Under the pieces are notes generated by a model. It was not told where the DNA came from. It worked only from the letters and a program-made list of their open reading frames with translations, and did no database searches. Below, piece after piece: positions 9,460-17,730 of a DNA stretch of 64,000 bases; positions within the stretch are counted from its first letter, which is position 1, and the number at the start of each line of letters is the position of its first letter. This DNA comes from Methylobacterium gregans. GTDB lineage: Bacteria > Pseudomonadota > Alphaproteobacteria > Rhizobiales > Beijerinckiaceae. Location: contig NZ_BPQM01000002.1 of assembly GCF_022179245.1 (NCBI RefSeq), positions 62,001 to 126,000 of the forward strand, given 5' to 3'. The position numbers and the translations under genes were made by a program.

Positions 9460-9935
9460 CACGGGTTACAATTCCGCTGCGTCCGGGAGCGGCCCTAAGC
9501 CCTTGCCGTAAGGCACACACGCGTCGAACCGGCCCGCCTCACGTCGCGGACGATGACATAGCGACCATGGCGGTCGCATGCATGAGCGGTACGATCCTGA
9601 CCCTCGCCAACCGTTCCCCGCACAGCCGTCGACTCGGCGGTGCGCTCTGCTTCAGTAATCAGCCTGAAAGCGGACCTTCCCAGGGTCCGCAACGGGTCGA
9701 TTGTTGAACAACCCCCAGGCGGCACGCCAAGCGTCGCTCAGCAGACGTCGCCGGAGAATGCTTGCCGCTCGTCGTTGAAGCGATGCCGCGATTACAACGT
9801 ATCTTGAGCGATACAGTAACAGGACTTTCTCCGGTAGGCGCGGCTCCCGGTGCAACTTCGGGCCAGTCCCGAGTTGTTCAACGAGATCGGTCGCAAGCAG
9901 CCCCTCGCACAGTTGAACGGATCGGGCTCCGGACC
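9460..9935. other. Intergenic region without a supported gene
   Basis: About 475 bases between the TAXI gene and the convergent glycosyltransferase gene. Codon use in the short open frames is poor and none has a ribosome site. Similar words (GATTGTTGAACAAC near 9700 and GTTGTTCAACGAGAT near 9875) lie in opposite orientation about 175 bases apart; I could not assign them a function. Confidence 0.45.
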
Positions 9936-10784
9936 CTAGAACGGCCGCGAATCCGGCAGGCGCGCCGCCGCGATCTCCTCAGGGCTTGGCAGGCGGCGCA
10001 GGACCAGCGTCTCGCTCCGGTCCGCCTCGACCAGCCCCAGCCCCGCGAAGGCGTCGAGCCAGCCGTCCATCGGCCAGAAGCCGTGGCGGGCGTGGAAGCG
10101 GTTGGCGTTGCGCACGATGTCGGCGACGTGCTGCACCGGCGGGTCGTAGGCCGGGTGGTGCTGGTGCCAGGCGCGGCCCTCGGCGGCGAACAGCACCGGC
10201 ACCCCGGCCTCCGCCGCCCGGAAGGCCAGATCGGTGTCCTCGGCACCGTAGCCGTCGAAGCCCTCGTCGAAGCCGCCGAGTCGGTCGTAGGTCGCGGCCC
10301 GCACCGCGAAGGCCAGCGACCAGAACAGGCCGGGCTGCGGCGCCGGCACGATACCGGTCTCGGGAAAGCTGCGCACCGGGTGGAGTTGCCCCGCCGCGTC
10401 GAGATCCGCCGCCCGCCAGCCATCCCGCACGGCGCCCGCCGGCAGGTAGGAGACCGCGCAGCAGATCAGCGCGTCGTGCGCGGCCGCGCGGGCCCCGAGG
10501 CCGGCGACGAGGTCGGCCGAGGGAATGCAGTCCACGTCGAGGAAGATCAGGATCTCGGCGGATGCCGCCCGCCGCCCTGCGTTGCGGGCAGCGGCGAGCG
10601 GCAGGCCGTCGCCGTCGAGCATGATCCGCCGCAGCGGGAAGCCGTGATCGGGCAGGGGCGCGTCGTCGCCGCCCATCTCGACCACCACGCACTCGGCCGG
10701 GTGGTCGCCGCGCCCGAGCCCTTCGAGCAGGCGCACGAGGTGGGCCCGGCGGCCCTTGTTCAGGGTGATGACGCTGGTGCGCAT
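9936..10784 (-). CDS. Family 2 glycosyltransferase
   Basis: A 282-residue GT-A fold glycosyltransferase, soluble and presumably cytoplasmic. It has the nucleotide-sugar metal site D83-V-D85 (FLDVDC), preceded by AAARNAGRRAA, and a C-terminal GFDGYGAEDTDLAFRA motif resembling the galactosyltransferase-like catalytic ED motif. It starts 17 bases after the stop of the PIG-L deacetylase gene and forms an operon with it. The pairing suggests assembly of a glycoconjugate: sugar transfer plus N-deacetylation of an N-acetyl sugar or glycolipid. The acceptor is unknown. Confidence 0.85.
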   Translation of the reverse strand: MRTSVITLNKGRRAHLVRLLEGLGRGDHPAECVVVEMGGDDAPLPDHGFPLRRIMLDGDGLPLAAARNAGRRAASAEILIFLDVDCIPSADLVAGLGARAAAHDALICCAVSYLPAGAVRDGWRAADLDAAGQLHPVRSFPETGIVPAPQPGLFWSLAFAVRAATYDRLGGFDEGFDGYGAEDTDLAFRAAEAGVPVLFAAEGRAWHQHHPAYDPPVQHVADIVRNANRFHARHGFWPMDGWLDAFAGLGLVEADRSETLVLRRLPSPEEIAAARLPDSRPF

Positions 10785-10801
10785 GGGAACCCGCTCCGCC
10801 C

Positions 10802-11533
10802 TCAGACCACGACGAAGCGCTCGTGCGGGCCGCAGAGCCGCTCGATCATCTGCGGCTCCAGGCGAAAACCCTCGGGATCGTCGGAGATCAGGTCGGTCGT
10901 CTGCGAGGCGTGGGCGTTGACCGCCCGCACCTTGGCCGCCCGGTGCGCGGAGACGTCGAGGCGGTAGCCCCGCGGCTCGGGGCCCACCTCGGTCTCGGGC
11001 GCCAGGGTCCAGCCCCAGACCGGGTACTCGTAGAGGCGGGCCGTCCCGAGCCGGGGCCGGGCCAGCGCCACGATCGCCGCCGAGGCCTGGTGGTCGCAGT
11101 GGGGGTCGTGCCGCCAGGTCACGAAGACCGCGCCCGCCCCGCAGGCCCGGGCGGCCTCGGCCACCGCGTCAGCGGCGGCCTGGGCTGTCGGGCCGTCGCT
11201 CGGCACGTGCGCGTCGGGCAGGCGCAGGAAGGTCACGTCTTCCGGGCCCATGCCGAGCTGGGCCACGGCGCGCCGGGTCTCGTCCTCGCGCAAGGCGCGC
11301 AGGCGCTCCGGCGGGTAGAGCTTCGAGTGGGTGTGCGAGCCGCAACCGTCGCTGACCACGACGAGGCGGACGGGCCGGCCGAGCCGGCGCGCCTCCGCGA
11401 TCAGGCCGCCGCAGCCGAGGCTCTCGTCGTCCGGATGCGGCGCCACCACCACGATCCCGCCCGCGCCCACCAGGGTGGCGAGATCCGCGACGGGGAGTCG
11501 ATCGGCGGCGGAGAGGAAGTCGTCGACACGCAT
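10802..11533 (-). CDS. PIG-L (LmbE-like) family N-deacetylase
   Basis: A 243-residue zinc-dependent deacetylase. The metal and catalytic motif is APHPDDES (H33, D35, D36) and the second metal His motif is DPHCDH (H145, H148). Related enzymes remove acetyl groups from N-acetylglucosaminyl lipids and thiols. It is the first gene of a two-gene operon with the GT2 gene. In related genomes such pairs are often found with an acyl-CoA dehydrogenase and a methyltransferase; neither is here. Substrate unknown. Confidence 0.85.
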   Translation of the reverse strand: MRVDDFLSAADRLPVADLATLVGAGGIVVVAPHPDDESLGCGGLIAEARRLGRPVRLVVVSDGCGSHTHSKLYPPERLRALREDETRRAVAQLGMGPEDVTFLRLPDAHVPSDGPTAQAAADAVAEAARACGAGAVFVTWRHDPHCDHQASAAIVALARPRLGTARLYEYPVWGWTLAPETEVGPEPRGYRLDVSAHRAAKVRAVNAHASQTTDLISDDPEGFRLEPQMIERLCGPHERFVVV

Positions 11534-11617
11534 GGCGCACCCTCGGAGGCGAGATGCGCCGTCCTTAGGAGCGGCCAGATGAATGCGGCCTGAGGGGCCC
11601 GCGCGACGGGCCTGTCC

Positions 11618-11938
11618 CTAGCGGTCGTTCTCGGTGGTCAGGTCCTGCAGCCGCGTGCCCTCGCCCTGGCCCCTGGCGTCGAGGCGTACGCCCGGCGAGG
11701 GCAGGTCGGTGAAGACGGCCCCCGCGCTCGCGAGCGCGCTGCGCAGGGCCTCGATCTGCCCGGCCGGCGGGTCGCCGTAGCCCGCCTCGAAGTCGCGCAC
11801 GAGCCGCTCGTCGAGGCCGACCTTGCGGGCGAGATCCGCCTCCGACCAGCCGAGCAGGCCGCGGGCCGCGCGCGACTGCTCGGGCGCCATCGGCCGATTC
11901 GTCGCCCCGCTCTGACCGCCCTCGTCCGATCCCGCCAC
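11618..11938 (-). CDS. Small XRE-like helix-turn-helix protein
   Basis: A 106-residue protein from a GTG at 11938, preceded by GGGAGACG. A helix-turn-helix region, SEADLARKVGLDERLVRDFE (residues 32-51), looks like the XRE/Cro family, and the N-terminal MAPEQSRAARGLLGW is the classic first helix. An alternative start is ATG at 11890, which would still keep the domain. It lies 85 bases upstream of the PIG-L/GT2 pair on the same strand and may regulate it or itself. Longer upstream readings exist but add an Arg-rich, non-homologous-looking extension. Confidence 0.7.
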   Translation of the reverse strand: MAGSDEGGQSGATNRPMAPEQSRAARGLLGWSEADLARKVGLDERLVRDFEAGYGDPPAGQIEALRSALASAGAVFTDLPSPGVRLDARGQGEGTRLQDLTTENDR

Positions 11939-12275
11939 GACCCGTCTCCCGCATCTCGCTCCTCGCACAACGCCGATGCGGCGCGGTTCGGTTCCGCGCC
12001 GGGCGGCGCAGCGCGCGGAAGCCGGGGACGGCGCCCCGCCCAGGCTCCGGCGCGCCTTGACCATAATTGTGCTGAAATTCTATCGGATTGGCGCTGGCGC
12101 ACGTCCCGAATCCGAACCGGCCATCTGGCATCCGATCCACGGTGGCGTGCAGTGGGCCCGCGCGGCCCGCTTGGCGAGCCACGTGTTGGCGGACCACCTG
12201 GCGAAACCACGTGCGGCTCGGCCCGCAGACCGCTGATGCAGGCGGAGAGGCGGCCGAGCGAGAGGGGCGTGAACG
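11939..12275. other. Divergent intergenic region XRE gene / META-domain gene
   Basis: About 340 bases with no gene. A weak sigma-70-like pair, TTGACC at 12057-12062 and CTATCG or TATCGG about 17-18 bases on, could drive the META-domain gene. Similarity to consensus is low at the -10. Confidence 0.35.
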
Positions 12276-12782
12276 ATGAGAACGATCCGGACCGCCGCGC
12301 TGGCCTGCGCGGCTCTTGCCGCCGGCCTATCCGCCGTCGCGGTCCAGGCCCAGAGCCCGAACATCTCGGGCTTCGGCCGCGCCAACCGCACGCCGGGCGG
12401 CGAGGAGAAGAAGCCCCAGTACGTGCCGCCGACGAAGCAGACGGAGAAGATCTTTCCGCTCGACTCCACCTGGACGGCGGTGAGCATCAACGGCAAGCCC
12501 TTCGCGGGCGGCGACCGGCCGAGCTTCATCATCGACAAGCAGTACCGCGCCCGCGGCTACGGCGGCTGCAACACCTTCGCGGCCACCGCCTTCCCGCTGC
12601 GCGACCAGCACCTCGCGGTCGGCCCGCTCGCGCTGACCAAGAAGCCCTGCGACAAGGGGCTGGCCGCCACCGAGCAGGCCTTCTTCGTCGCCCTGCGCAC
12701 CGCCGCCCAGTGGGACATGGTCGGCTCGCAGCTCGTGCTGAAGAGCCCGAACGGCGAGCTGCGCTTCGACCGGGCGCTTTAA
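12276..12782 (+). CDS. META domain (HslJ-like, DUF306) secreted protein
   Basis: A 168-residue protein with a signal peptide (about 1-26, ending VQAQS) and a META/DUF306 domain: LDSTWTAVSINGKPF, then the GYGGCNTF motif, LAVGPLALTKKPC and a C-terminal LVLKSPNGELRF. META-domain proteins such as HslJ are envelope proteins linked to heat shock and novobiocin resistance, with no known enzymatic activity. The two cysteines (GGCN and KKPC) could form a disulphide in the periplasm. It stands alone, with a GC hairpin downstream at 12800-12816. Confidence 0.85.
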   Translation: MRTIRTAALACAALAAGLSAVAVQAQSPNISGFGRANRTPGGEEKKPQYVPPTKQTEKIFPLDSTWTAVSINGKPFAGGDRPSFIIDKQYRARGYGGCNTFAATAFPLRDQHLAVGPLALTKKPCDKGLAATEQAFFVALRTAAQWDMVGSQLVLKSPNGELRFDRAL

Positions 12783-12799
12783 CGCTTCGCTGACCATGC

Positions 12800-12816
12800 G
12801 GCCGGCTCGTCCGGCC
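12800..12816 (+). terminator. GC hairpin after META-domain gene
   Basis: Stem GGCCGG / CCGGCC with a 5-nt loop (CTCGT), 18 bases after the stop of the META-domain gene. No T tract; termination is inferred from position only. Confidence 0.35.
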
Positions 12817-12884
12817 CGATTCAGCCCCCGTTGACCGCTGAGACCGCCTTCTCCCGCCCGTGATCCACGGGCGGAGTTGCGTGC

Positions 12885-13064
12885 ATGGACAGGATCTCGG
12901 CCGGCAGGATCGGGTTCGGGAGCGAGGCCCCCCTGCGCGTCGGCGCGGCGCGCGATCCGCGCTTCGTCGCCCCCCGCAGCACGCATCCCGGCGCGCTCTG
13001 GCTCGCCGCCGCCGCCCCGCTCGCCGCGACGCTGCTGCTCCTCGCCGCGCGGATCTCCGGCTGA
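12885..13064 (+). CDS. Small predicted membrane protein (59 aa)
   Basis: Reading from ATG at 12885 gives 59 residues: a polar N-terminal half and a C-terminal hydrophobic helix (ALWLAAAAPLAATLLLLA) ending RISG. A GGAG sequence at 12873-12876 is a plausible ribosome site, but it sits beside the right arm of a 7-bp hairpin (CCGCCCG / CGGGCGG, 12854-12874), which could affect translation. No family recognised. In this GC content, short open frames are frequent, so the call rests on the ribosome site and the clean membrane helix. Confidence 0.4.
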   Translation: MDRISAGRIGFGSEAPLRVGAARDPRFVAPRSTHPGALWLAAAAPLAATLLLLAARISG

Positions 13065-13294
13065 AGCACCGGCCGGCGCCGGAGAACGAAATTCCAGCCT
13101 CGATGGCGCGCACAGCAATACTCTTCCCCGCATCGCGAGATCTCGCCGCGCCGGGGAAAAGATTTGTCGAATCCTCAAGTTAGCCCGATTGCCCGGCGCG
13201 AGGCGACGCGATATCGCCTGCCTTCGCGGCGGGCGGCCCGGGGACGAGATCCGGCGCGCCCGCCTCCGAGACGGTTCGACAGAGGGAGATCGCA

Positions 13295-14278
13295 ATGGCC
13301 GGCAGCGCAGAGACCACCGGGACACGACAGGTCGGGCACGGCCGGGTCTACGGCTCGATCACCGAGACGATCGGCAACACCCCGCTGGTGCGCCTGAACC
13401 GGCTGCCCCAGGCGCGGGGCGTCGAGGCCGAGATCCTGCTGAAGCTCGAGTTCTTCAACCCGATCTCCAGCGTGAAGGACCGCATCGGCGTCAACATGAT
13501 CGACGCGCTCGAGGCCTCCGGTCAGCTCAAGCCCGGCGGCACGCTGGTCGAGCCGACCTCGGGCAACACCGGCATCGCGCTGGCCTTCGTGGCCGCCGCC
13601 CGCGGCTACCGCCTGATCCTGGTCATGCCCGAGACGATGTCGCTGGAGCGCCGCAAGATGCTGGCCTTCCTGGGCGCCGAGCTCGAGCTCACCCCCGGCC
13701 CGCAGGGCATGAAGGGCGCGATCGCCAAGGCCGAGGAACTGCTGAACACGATCCCCGGCGCGGTGATGCCGCAGCAGTTCCAGAACCCGGCCAACCCGGA
13801 GATCCACCGCAAGACCACCGCCGAGGAGATCTGGGCCGACACCAACGGCCAGCTCGACGCCTTCGTGGCGGGCGTGGGCACCGGCGGTACCGTGACGGGC
13901 GTCGGCGAGGTGCTGAAGCCGCGCCTGCCGAACCTGAAGGTCTTCGCGGTCGAGCCCGAGGATTCCCCGGTCATCTCCGGCGGCCAGCCCGGCCCCCACA
14001 AGATCCAGGGCATCGGCGCGGGCTTCATCCCGGGCAACCTGCACACCGACATCCTCGACGGCGTGCTCAAGGTCTCGAACCAGACCGCCTTCGAGACCGC
14101 GCGCGACCTTGCCAAGCTCGAGGGCATCCCGGGCGGCATCTCGACCGGCGGCAACGTCGCGGCCGCGCTGGAGCTGGCGAGCCGGCCCGAGTTCAAGGGC
14201 AAGCGCATCGTCACCGTCGCCTGCTCGTTCGCCGAGCGCTACATCTCCTCGGCGCTCTTCGAGGGCATCGGCCAGTAA
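13295..14278 (+). CDS. cysK: Cysteine synthase A (O-acetylserine sulfhydrylase)
   Basis: A 327-residue PLP enzyme that makes cysteine from O-acetylserine and sulfide in the cytoplasm. The PLP lysine is K61 in SSVKDRIG, the substrate loop is TSGNTG (88-93), and the phosphate-binding loop is GTGGT (195-199). Length and motifs match CysK rather than CBS. The N-terminal 20 residues are a short extension. A perfect hairpin (14301-14330) separates it from three small overlapping genes downstream. No cysE or CymR-like gene is adjacent. Confidence 0.95.
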   Translation: MAGSAETTGTRQVGHGRVYGSITETIGNTPLVRLNRLPQARGVEAEILLKLEFFNPISSVKDRIGVNMIDALEASGQLKPGGTLVEPTSGNTGIALAFVAAARGYRLILVMPETMSLERRKMLAFLGAELELTPGPQGMKGAIAKAEELLNTIPGAVMPQQFQNPANPEIHRKTTAEEIWADTNGQLDAFVAGVGTGGTVTGVGEVLKPRLPNLKVFAVEPEDSPVISGGQPGPHKIQGIGAGFIPGNLHTDILDGVLKVSNQTAFETARDLAKLEGIPGGISTGGNVAAALELASRPEFKGKRIVTVACSFAERYISSALFEGIGQ

Positions 14279-14300
14279 GGATCGGCCAGGAGGCAAGCCC

Positions 14301-14330
14301 GCGTCCGCGGCGGCACCCTGCCGCGGACGC
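14301..14330 (+). terminator. Strong hairpin after cysK
   Basis: A perfect 11-bp stem, GCGTCCGCGGC / GCCGCGGACGC, with an 8-nt loop, starting 22 bases after the cysK stop. There is no following T run, so it may act as a terminator or as an mRNA-stabilising or attenuating structure before the small genes at 14383-15163. Confidence 0.5.
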
Positions 14331-14382
14331 AACCTCGCTGCGCGGCGCCTGTTGTCCCGGCCAGAGACATGCAGGAGCCGCG

Positions 14383-14709
14383 ATGACGGAAGCGAGCAGC
14401 GAGCGCCCGACGCTCAAGGAATTCGACGCCTACGCCGACCGAAACGGCCAGGACCTCGGTCAGGTCTCGCCCCGCGACGTCGGCGTGCCGGAGCGAACGC
14501 AGAACGACCTGAAGCGCGACCCGCAGGGGCAGGCCGAGACCGCCCGCATCGCCTCGGGCACGCCGGGCCAGGACGCCACCGACGCGACGGAGGCGGAGAC
14601 GCCGGAGGCGAACCTCGACCGCCTGCGCGGCGCGGGACAGTCGGATGCCACCCAGGAGGCGATCGAGCGCGCGACCGCCGCGGTCGGCCAGGACGACGGG
14701 AAGCGCTGA
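14383..14709 (+). CDS. Small hydrophilic, probably disordered protein 1
   Basis: A 108-residue acidic protein with no hydrophobic core, rich in Ala, Asp, Glu, Gln, Thr and Gly. It begins TEASSERPTLKEFDAYADRN and has repeated GQ/TP words. ATG at 14383 is preceded by CAGGAG. Its stop overlaps the start of the next gene (ATGA at 14706-14711 region), so the two are translationally coupled. No family recognised; composition resembles hydrophilin or stress-protective disordered proteins, which is an inference. Confidence 0.65.
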   Translation: MTEASSERPTLKEFDAYADRNGQDLGQVSPRDVGVPERTQNDLKRDPQGQAETARIASGTPGQDATDATEAETPEANLDRLRGAGQSDATQEAIERATAAVGQDDGKR

Positions 14710-15014
14710 TGAGCCCGCGCGAGCCCGAGACCGTCACCCGCAAGCCCGACGACGCTGTCGGCACGCCCGGCACGCCCCCGGCGGGCGGCGGCCGCCAGAC
14801 CCCGGATCAGGCCGCGATCACCGACATGGAGTCGGGCGGCCGCAGCGACGCCGAGCGCAACGCCGGCTGGGACGCGGGCGCCGCCGGCCAGTCCCCGCCG
14901 GCGCTCGGCGGCTCGTCCGGAGGCCATTCCGACCAGAAAGCCGCCCGCGGCCCCGATGCCGACCGCAAGGTCGCCGGGGGCCTGAGCAAGCCCGAGCGCG
15001 AGGAGGGTGCATGA
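14709..15014 (+). CDS. Small hydrophilic, probably disordered protein 2
   Basis: A 101-residue protein starting in a 1-base overlap with the previous stop (TGATG) and ending in a 4-base ATGA overlap with the next gene. It is very rich in Gly, Pro, Asp and Ala, with no predicted structure or membrane segment. Words KPDD and GGGRQTPDQAA recur in similar form in its neighbours (KKPDD, GGGTQRDE in the next gene), suggesting relatedness or shared composition. Function unknown. Confidence 0.6.
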   Translation: MSPREPETVTRKPDDAVGTPGTPPAGGGRQTPDQAAITDMESGGRSDAERNAGWDAGAAGQSPPALGGSSGGHSDQKAARGPDADRKVAGGLSKPEREEGA

Positions 15015-15163
15015 GCGACGACGCCAAGAAGCCCGACGACAAGCCCGCCAACATCGCCCCGGACGCGGTGAAGGACCCGAACGAGAAGACGGAAGGCCAC
15101 CCGGGCAAGGGCCCGCAGGGCGGTGGCACGCAGCGCGACGAGACGGATCCGGGCAGCAGCTGA
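15011..15163 (+). CDS. Small hydrophilic, probably disordered protein 3 (50 aa)
   Basis: A 50-residue Lys/Asp/Pro/Gly-rich protein (begins SDDAKKPDDKPANIAPDAVK) whose ATG overlaps the stop of the previous gene as ATGA. GGAGG at 15002-15006 is its ribosome site inside the upstream gene. No structure or homologue recognised. The three tightly overlapping genes look like one translational unit, which supports all three being real. Confidence 0.6.
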   Translation: MSDDAKKPDDKPANIAPDAVKDPNEKTEGHPGKGPQGGGTQRDETDPGSS

Positions 15164-15295
15164 GGTCTTCTTCAGGGCCCGGCTTTGCGCCCCAAAGGCT
15201 CCCGGTTCCTCACACTCGGTCCTGACATTCGGGCTAGTCAGCTCGCCGCTTCCGTTCCCCTCTGCGGGGGAAGGAGAGTGCATGGCCCGGACCGA

Positions 15296-16117
15296 TCAGC
15301 CCGACAGCTCGCCCGCCCGGCGCTTGGCCGCCGCGACGGCCTCGCGCATCAGGCCGCCGAGGCCGTCGGCGCGCATCAGCACCTCCAGCGCGGCGGCCGT
15401 GGTGCCGCCGGGCGAGGTGACGTTCCGGCGCAGTTGCGCCGCCTCCTCGGGGCTCGCCTCCAAGAGGGCGCCCGCGCCGGTGACCGTGGCCCGCGCGAGC
15501 CGGCCCGCGATGTCCGGCGCGAGCCCGGCCGCGACGCCGGCCTCGGCCAGCGCCTCGACCAGCAGGAAAACGTAGGCCGGGCCCGAGCCGGAGACGGCCG
15601 TGACCGCGTCGATCGCGGCCTCCGCCTCGAGCCACTCGGTGAGCCCAGCGGCCGAGAGCAGCGCCTCCGCGACGGCGCGCTGATCGGCAGAGACCTCCGG
15701 GCTCGCCACCGCCCCGGTCGCCCCGCGCCCGATGCTCGCCGGCAGGTTCGGCATCGCCCGCACCACGGCCCGGGCCCCGGGCAGGCGCGCCTTCAGGTCC
15801 GCGATGGTCTTGCCGGCCAGGATCGAGAGGACGAGCGTGTCCGGGCCCACGAGCGGCGCCAGCGCCGCCGAGGCCGCCTCCAGCCCCTGCGGCTTGATGC
15901 CGAGCACCAGCACCGCGGCCGGCGCGGGCTCGGCCGGATTCAGCGCGATGCCCCGCTCCGCGCAGAGCGCGGTGATCGCCTCCGAGGGCGCCGGATCGAG
16001 GATCGTGGTGGCGCGCGGGTCGAGCCCGGCCTCTAGCCAGCCGGTCAGCATCGCGCCGCCCATCTTGCCGGCGCCGACGAGGGTGAGGGAGGCGGGCAGA
16101 CGTGCAGGGGCGGTCAT
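15296..16117 (-). CDS. proC: Pyrroline-5-carboxylate reductase
   Basis: A 273-residue enzyme catalysing the last step of proline synthesis (reduction of pyrroline-5-carboxylate with NAD(P)H). The dinucleotide fold starts LTLVGAGKMGGAM (residues 11-23); the C-terminal family region contains AVSGSGPAYVF and the signature ending TSPGGTTAAALEVL. The ATG at 16117 gives a normal N-terminus; an upstream in-frame start at 16240 lies inside the ybjN gene. Same strand as, and just downstream of, ybjN and ubiK, a common alphaproteobacterial arrangement. Confidence 0.95.
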   Translation of the reverse strand: MTAPARLPASLTLVGAGKMGGAMLTGWLEAGLDPRATTILDPAPSEAITALCAERGIALNPAEPAPAAVLVLGIKPQGLEAASAALAPLVGPDTLVLSILAGKTIADLKARLPGARAVVRAMPNLPASIGRGATGAVASPEVSADQRAVAEALLSAAGLTEWLEAEAAIDAVTAVSGSGPAYVFLLVEALAEAGVAAGLAPDIAGRLARATVTGAGALLEASPEEAAQLRRNVTSPGGTTAAALEVLMRADGLGGLMREAVAAAKRRAGELSG

Positions 16118-16133
16118 CGCGGGTGACGGATCC

Positions 16134-16643
16134 TTAGGCCTCGCCCTCGGTCTCGAACAGCACGGCGTCGAGGGCCTCGCGGGCCGTCTTGCCCGCCCAG
16201 AGCACGAACTGGAAGGCCTGATAGTAGCGCTCGCAGGCATCGACCGCCGACTTCATCAGGGTCGCGCATTGCGGGTGGGTCGGGATGACGCCGCCCGTGA
16301 GCAGCAGCGCGTGGCGGAACATCACCACGTTGTCGCTCGACCAGAGGTCGAAATGGCCGATCCAGAGCTGCTCGTTGACGAGCGCGATCAGCCGCAGCAC
16401 CTCGACGCGCTGGCGCTCCGGCACCTTCAGGTCGAAGGCGCAGGCGACGTGCAGCGCCTCCATGTCCTCGATCCAGGTGAAGGCGAGGTGGTAGTCCGTC
16501 CAGCGCCCGGGGCTGGTGACCGACATCTCGTCGGTCTCGGCCCGGTCGAAGATCCAGTCGCGCAGGGATGCCAGGCGCTCGACCACGTCGAGCGGGTGCT
16601 CGATCCGGTCCTGGTCTTCGATGTCGACGTGAAGCTGGGGCAT
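16134..16643 (-). CDS. YbjN domain-containing protein
   Basis: A 169-residue cytoplasmic protein of the YbjN family (begins MPQLHVDIEDQDRIEHPLD; core WTDYHLAFTWIEDMEALHVA and NEQLWIGHFDLWSSDN). The family resembles type III secretion chaperone folds and is linked to stress and motility phenotypes in other bacteria, with no defined reaction. ATG at 16643 is chosen by family similarity; a longer reading starts at 16742. It is 16 bases upstream of proC and likely co-transcribed. Confidence 0.85.
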   Translation of the reverse strand: MPQLHVDIEDQDRIEHPLDVVERLASLRDWIFDRAETDEMSVTSPGRWTDYHLAFTWIEDMEALHVACAFDLKVPERQRVEVLRLIALVNEQLWIGHFDLWSSDNVVMFRHALLLTGGVIPTHPQCATLMKSAVDACERYYQAFQFVLWAGKTAREALDAVLFETEGEA

Positions 16644-16933
16644 GACGATCCGGACTGGCGGCCGGAGACCGACCGCAGTGGCATGATGTTGGTAAAGCAA
16701 CCGAGCGTCCAAACGCGCCCCAACGCAGTAAAGCTCGACCATTCGGGGTCTTGAGCGATGATGCGGCGGGTCACGTGCTGGCGGTCATCGGTGCGCTCGG
16801 GCGAATCAGAACCTGACCGACTATAGACCGGGCGGGACTCGCGACACAAAGCGGGCCGCCCGCCCGGTGAACAGGAAACGGAACCGGCGGCTCCGCTTCC
16901 CTGTGCAAAAGCCGAAGCGCCCGGCAGCCCGCC

Positions 16934-17221
16934 TCAGACGCCCTCGCTCGCCCCCGCGCCCGCGCTCCCGGCCCTGTCTCCGAGCTTGCCCTCGAGCACC
17001 GCGACGCGGGCGGCGAGCGCCTCGTTCTGGGTGCGCAGCGTGCTCACGAGATCGCGCAGCACGTCGACCTCCTCCCGCGAGGCGATGTCCATGTCGCGGA
17101 TCAGGCGCTCGAACTGGGCCCGGACCACGGTCTCGGCCTCCCGGCGCACGCCCTGCGCGGCGCCGGCCGCGTCGGTCATCATCCGGGCGAAGTCGTCGAA
17201 CAGGCGGTTGGAGGGGGGCAT
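16934..17221 (-). CDS. UbiK-like accessory factor (BMFP domain)
   Basis: A 95-residue amphipathic coiled-coil protein, MPPSNRLFDDFARMMTDAAG at the start and a heptad-like VDVLRDLVSTLRTQNEALAARVAVLEGKL near residues 52-80. UbiK proteins assist ubiquinone biosynthesis or membrane association of Ubi enzymes. The start ATG at 17221 follows GGGAGACG. It is upstream of ybjN and proC on the same strand. A longer in-frame start at 17476 has no family support. Confidence 0.8.
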   Translation of the reverse strand: MPPSNRLFDDFARMMTDAAGAAQGVRREAETVVRAQFERLIRDMDIASREEVDVLRDLVSTLRTQNEALAARVAVLEGKLGDRAGSAGAGASEGV

Positions 17222-17471
17222 GGTCGTCTCCCAGGAAACCAGATCTGCGGCATGATCGGCCGCTCGGCATCTCACGCGCGCGGCCCTGAAGGGAATCCCG
17301 CCCGGCCGCGGCAATCTGCCTGCACCCACAGGCGCGGGTCCGCCAGCCCCAAATGTCGGGCCGATCGCGGATGCCGGACATCCGAGGCCGTCAGCGACGC
17401 TCCCCGGACGAGGCGCACCCCTCTTCCGGGCCGGCTGCCGGGCTCGCGCGCCGGCTTCTGCCATCCCCGGC

Positions 17472-17581
17472 GTCATTCCGGGGCGCGCAGCGGAACCCGG
17501 GATCCATGAACACCGAAGCCTCAGGATCTGTAACGGCGGTGTTCATGGATTTCGGGCTCGCCTGCGGCGCCCCGGAATGAC
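17472..17581. repeat. Palindromic intergenic repeat, copy 2 (near-perfect 110-nt hairpin)
   Basis: Ends GTCATTCCGGGGC / GCCCCGGAATGAC are perfectly complementary, and inner blocks GATCCATGAACACCG / CGGTGTTCATGGAT pair as well, so the whole element can fold as one long hairpin. Copy 1 is at 6643-6793. This looks like a family of dispersed palindromes rather than a terminator for a single gene. Confidence 0.8.
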
Positions 17582-17686
17582 GGCGCGTGGGTCGGAAGAT
17601 CCCAGGACCGGCGTTCCGACCCGCCGGTACAGTCCCGAAACCGATCCGCCGGCCCATCCGCGGGTTCCCCAGCCCGAAACGGAAAC

Positions 17687-17724
17687 GGGGCCCCGCGGGG
17701 CCCCGAACCGTCCCGGATGGGACG
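17687..17724 (-). terminator. Double GC hairpin after the Met/Arg/His-repeat gene
   Basis: Two hairpins, GGGGCCCC/GGGGCCCC (2-nt loop) and CGTCCC/GGGACG (4-nt loop), immediately downstream of the stop at 17731 on the minus strand. No T tract is seen. Confidence 0.45.
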
Positions 17725-17730
17725 GGCTGC

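Larger units (their letters stand above)
17222..17730. other. Intergenic region with palindromic repeat and terminator
   Basis: About 510 bases, no gene. It holds palindromic repeat copy 2 (17472-17581), and two hairpins next to the following gene: GGGGCCCC-GC-GGGGCCCC at 17687-17704 and CGTCCC-GGAT-GGGACG at 17709-17724. The ubiK promoter, reading leftwards, must lie near 17222-17400. Confidence 0.5.

Noticed and set aside
9652-9855. Short minus-strand frame in the gap before the glycosyltransferase
   Set aside because: No ribosome site, no motif, and unusual residues; treated as noncoding.
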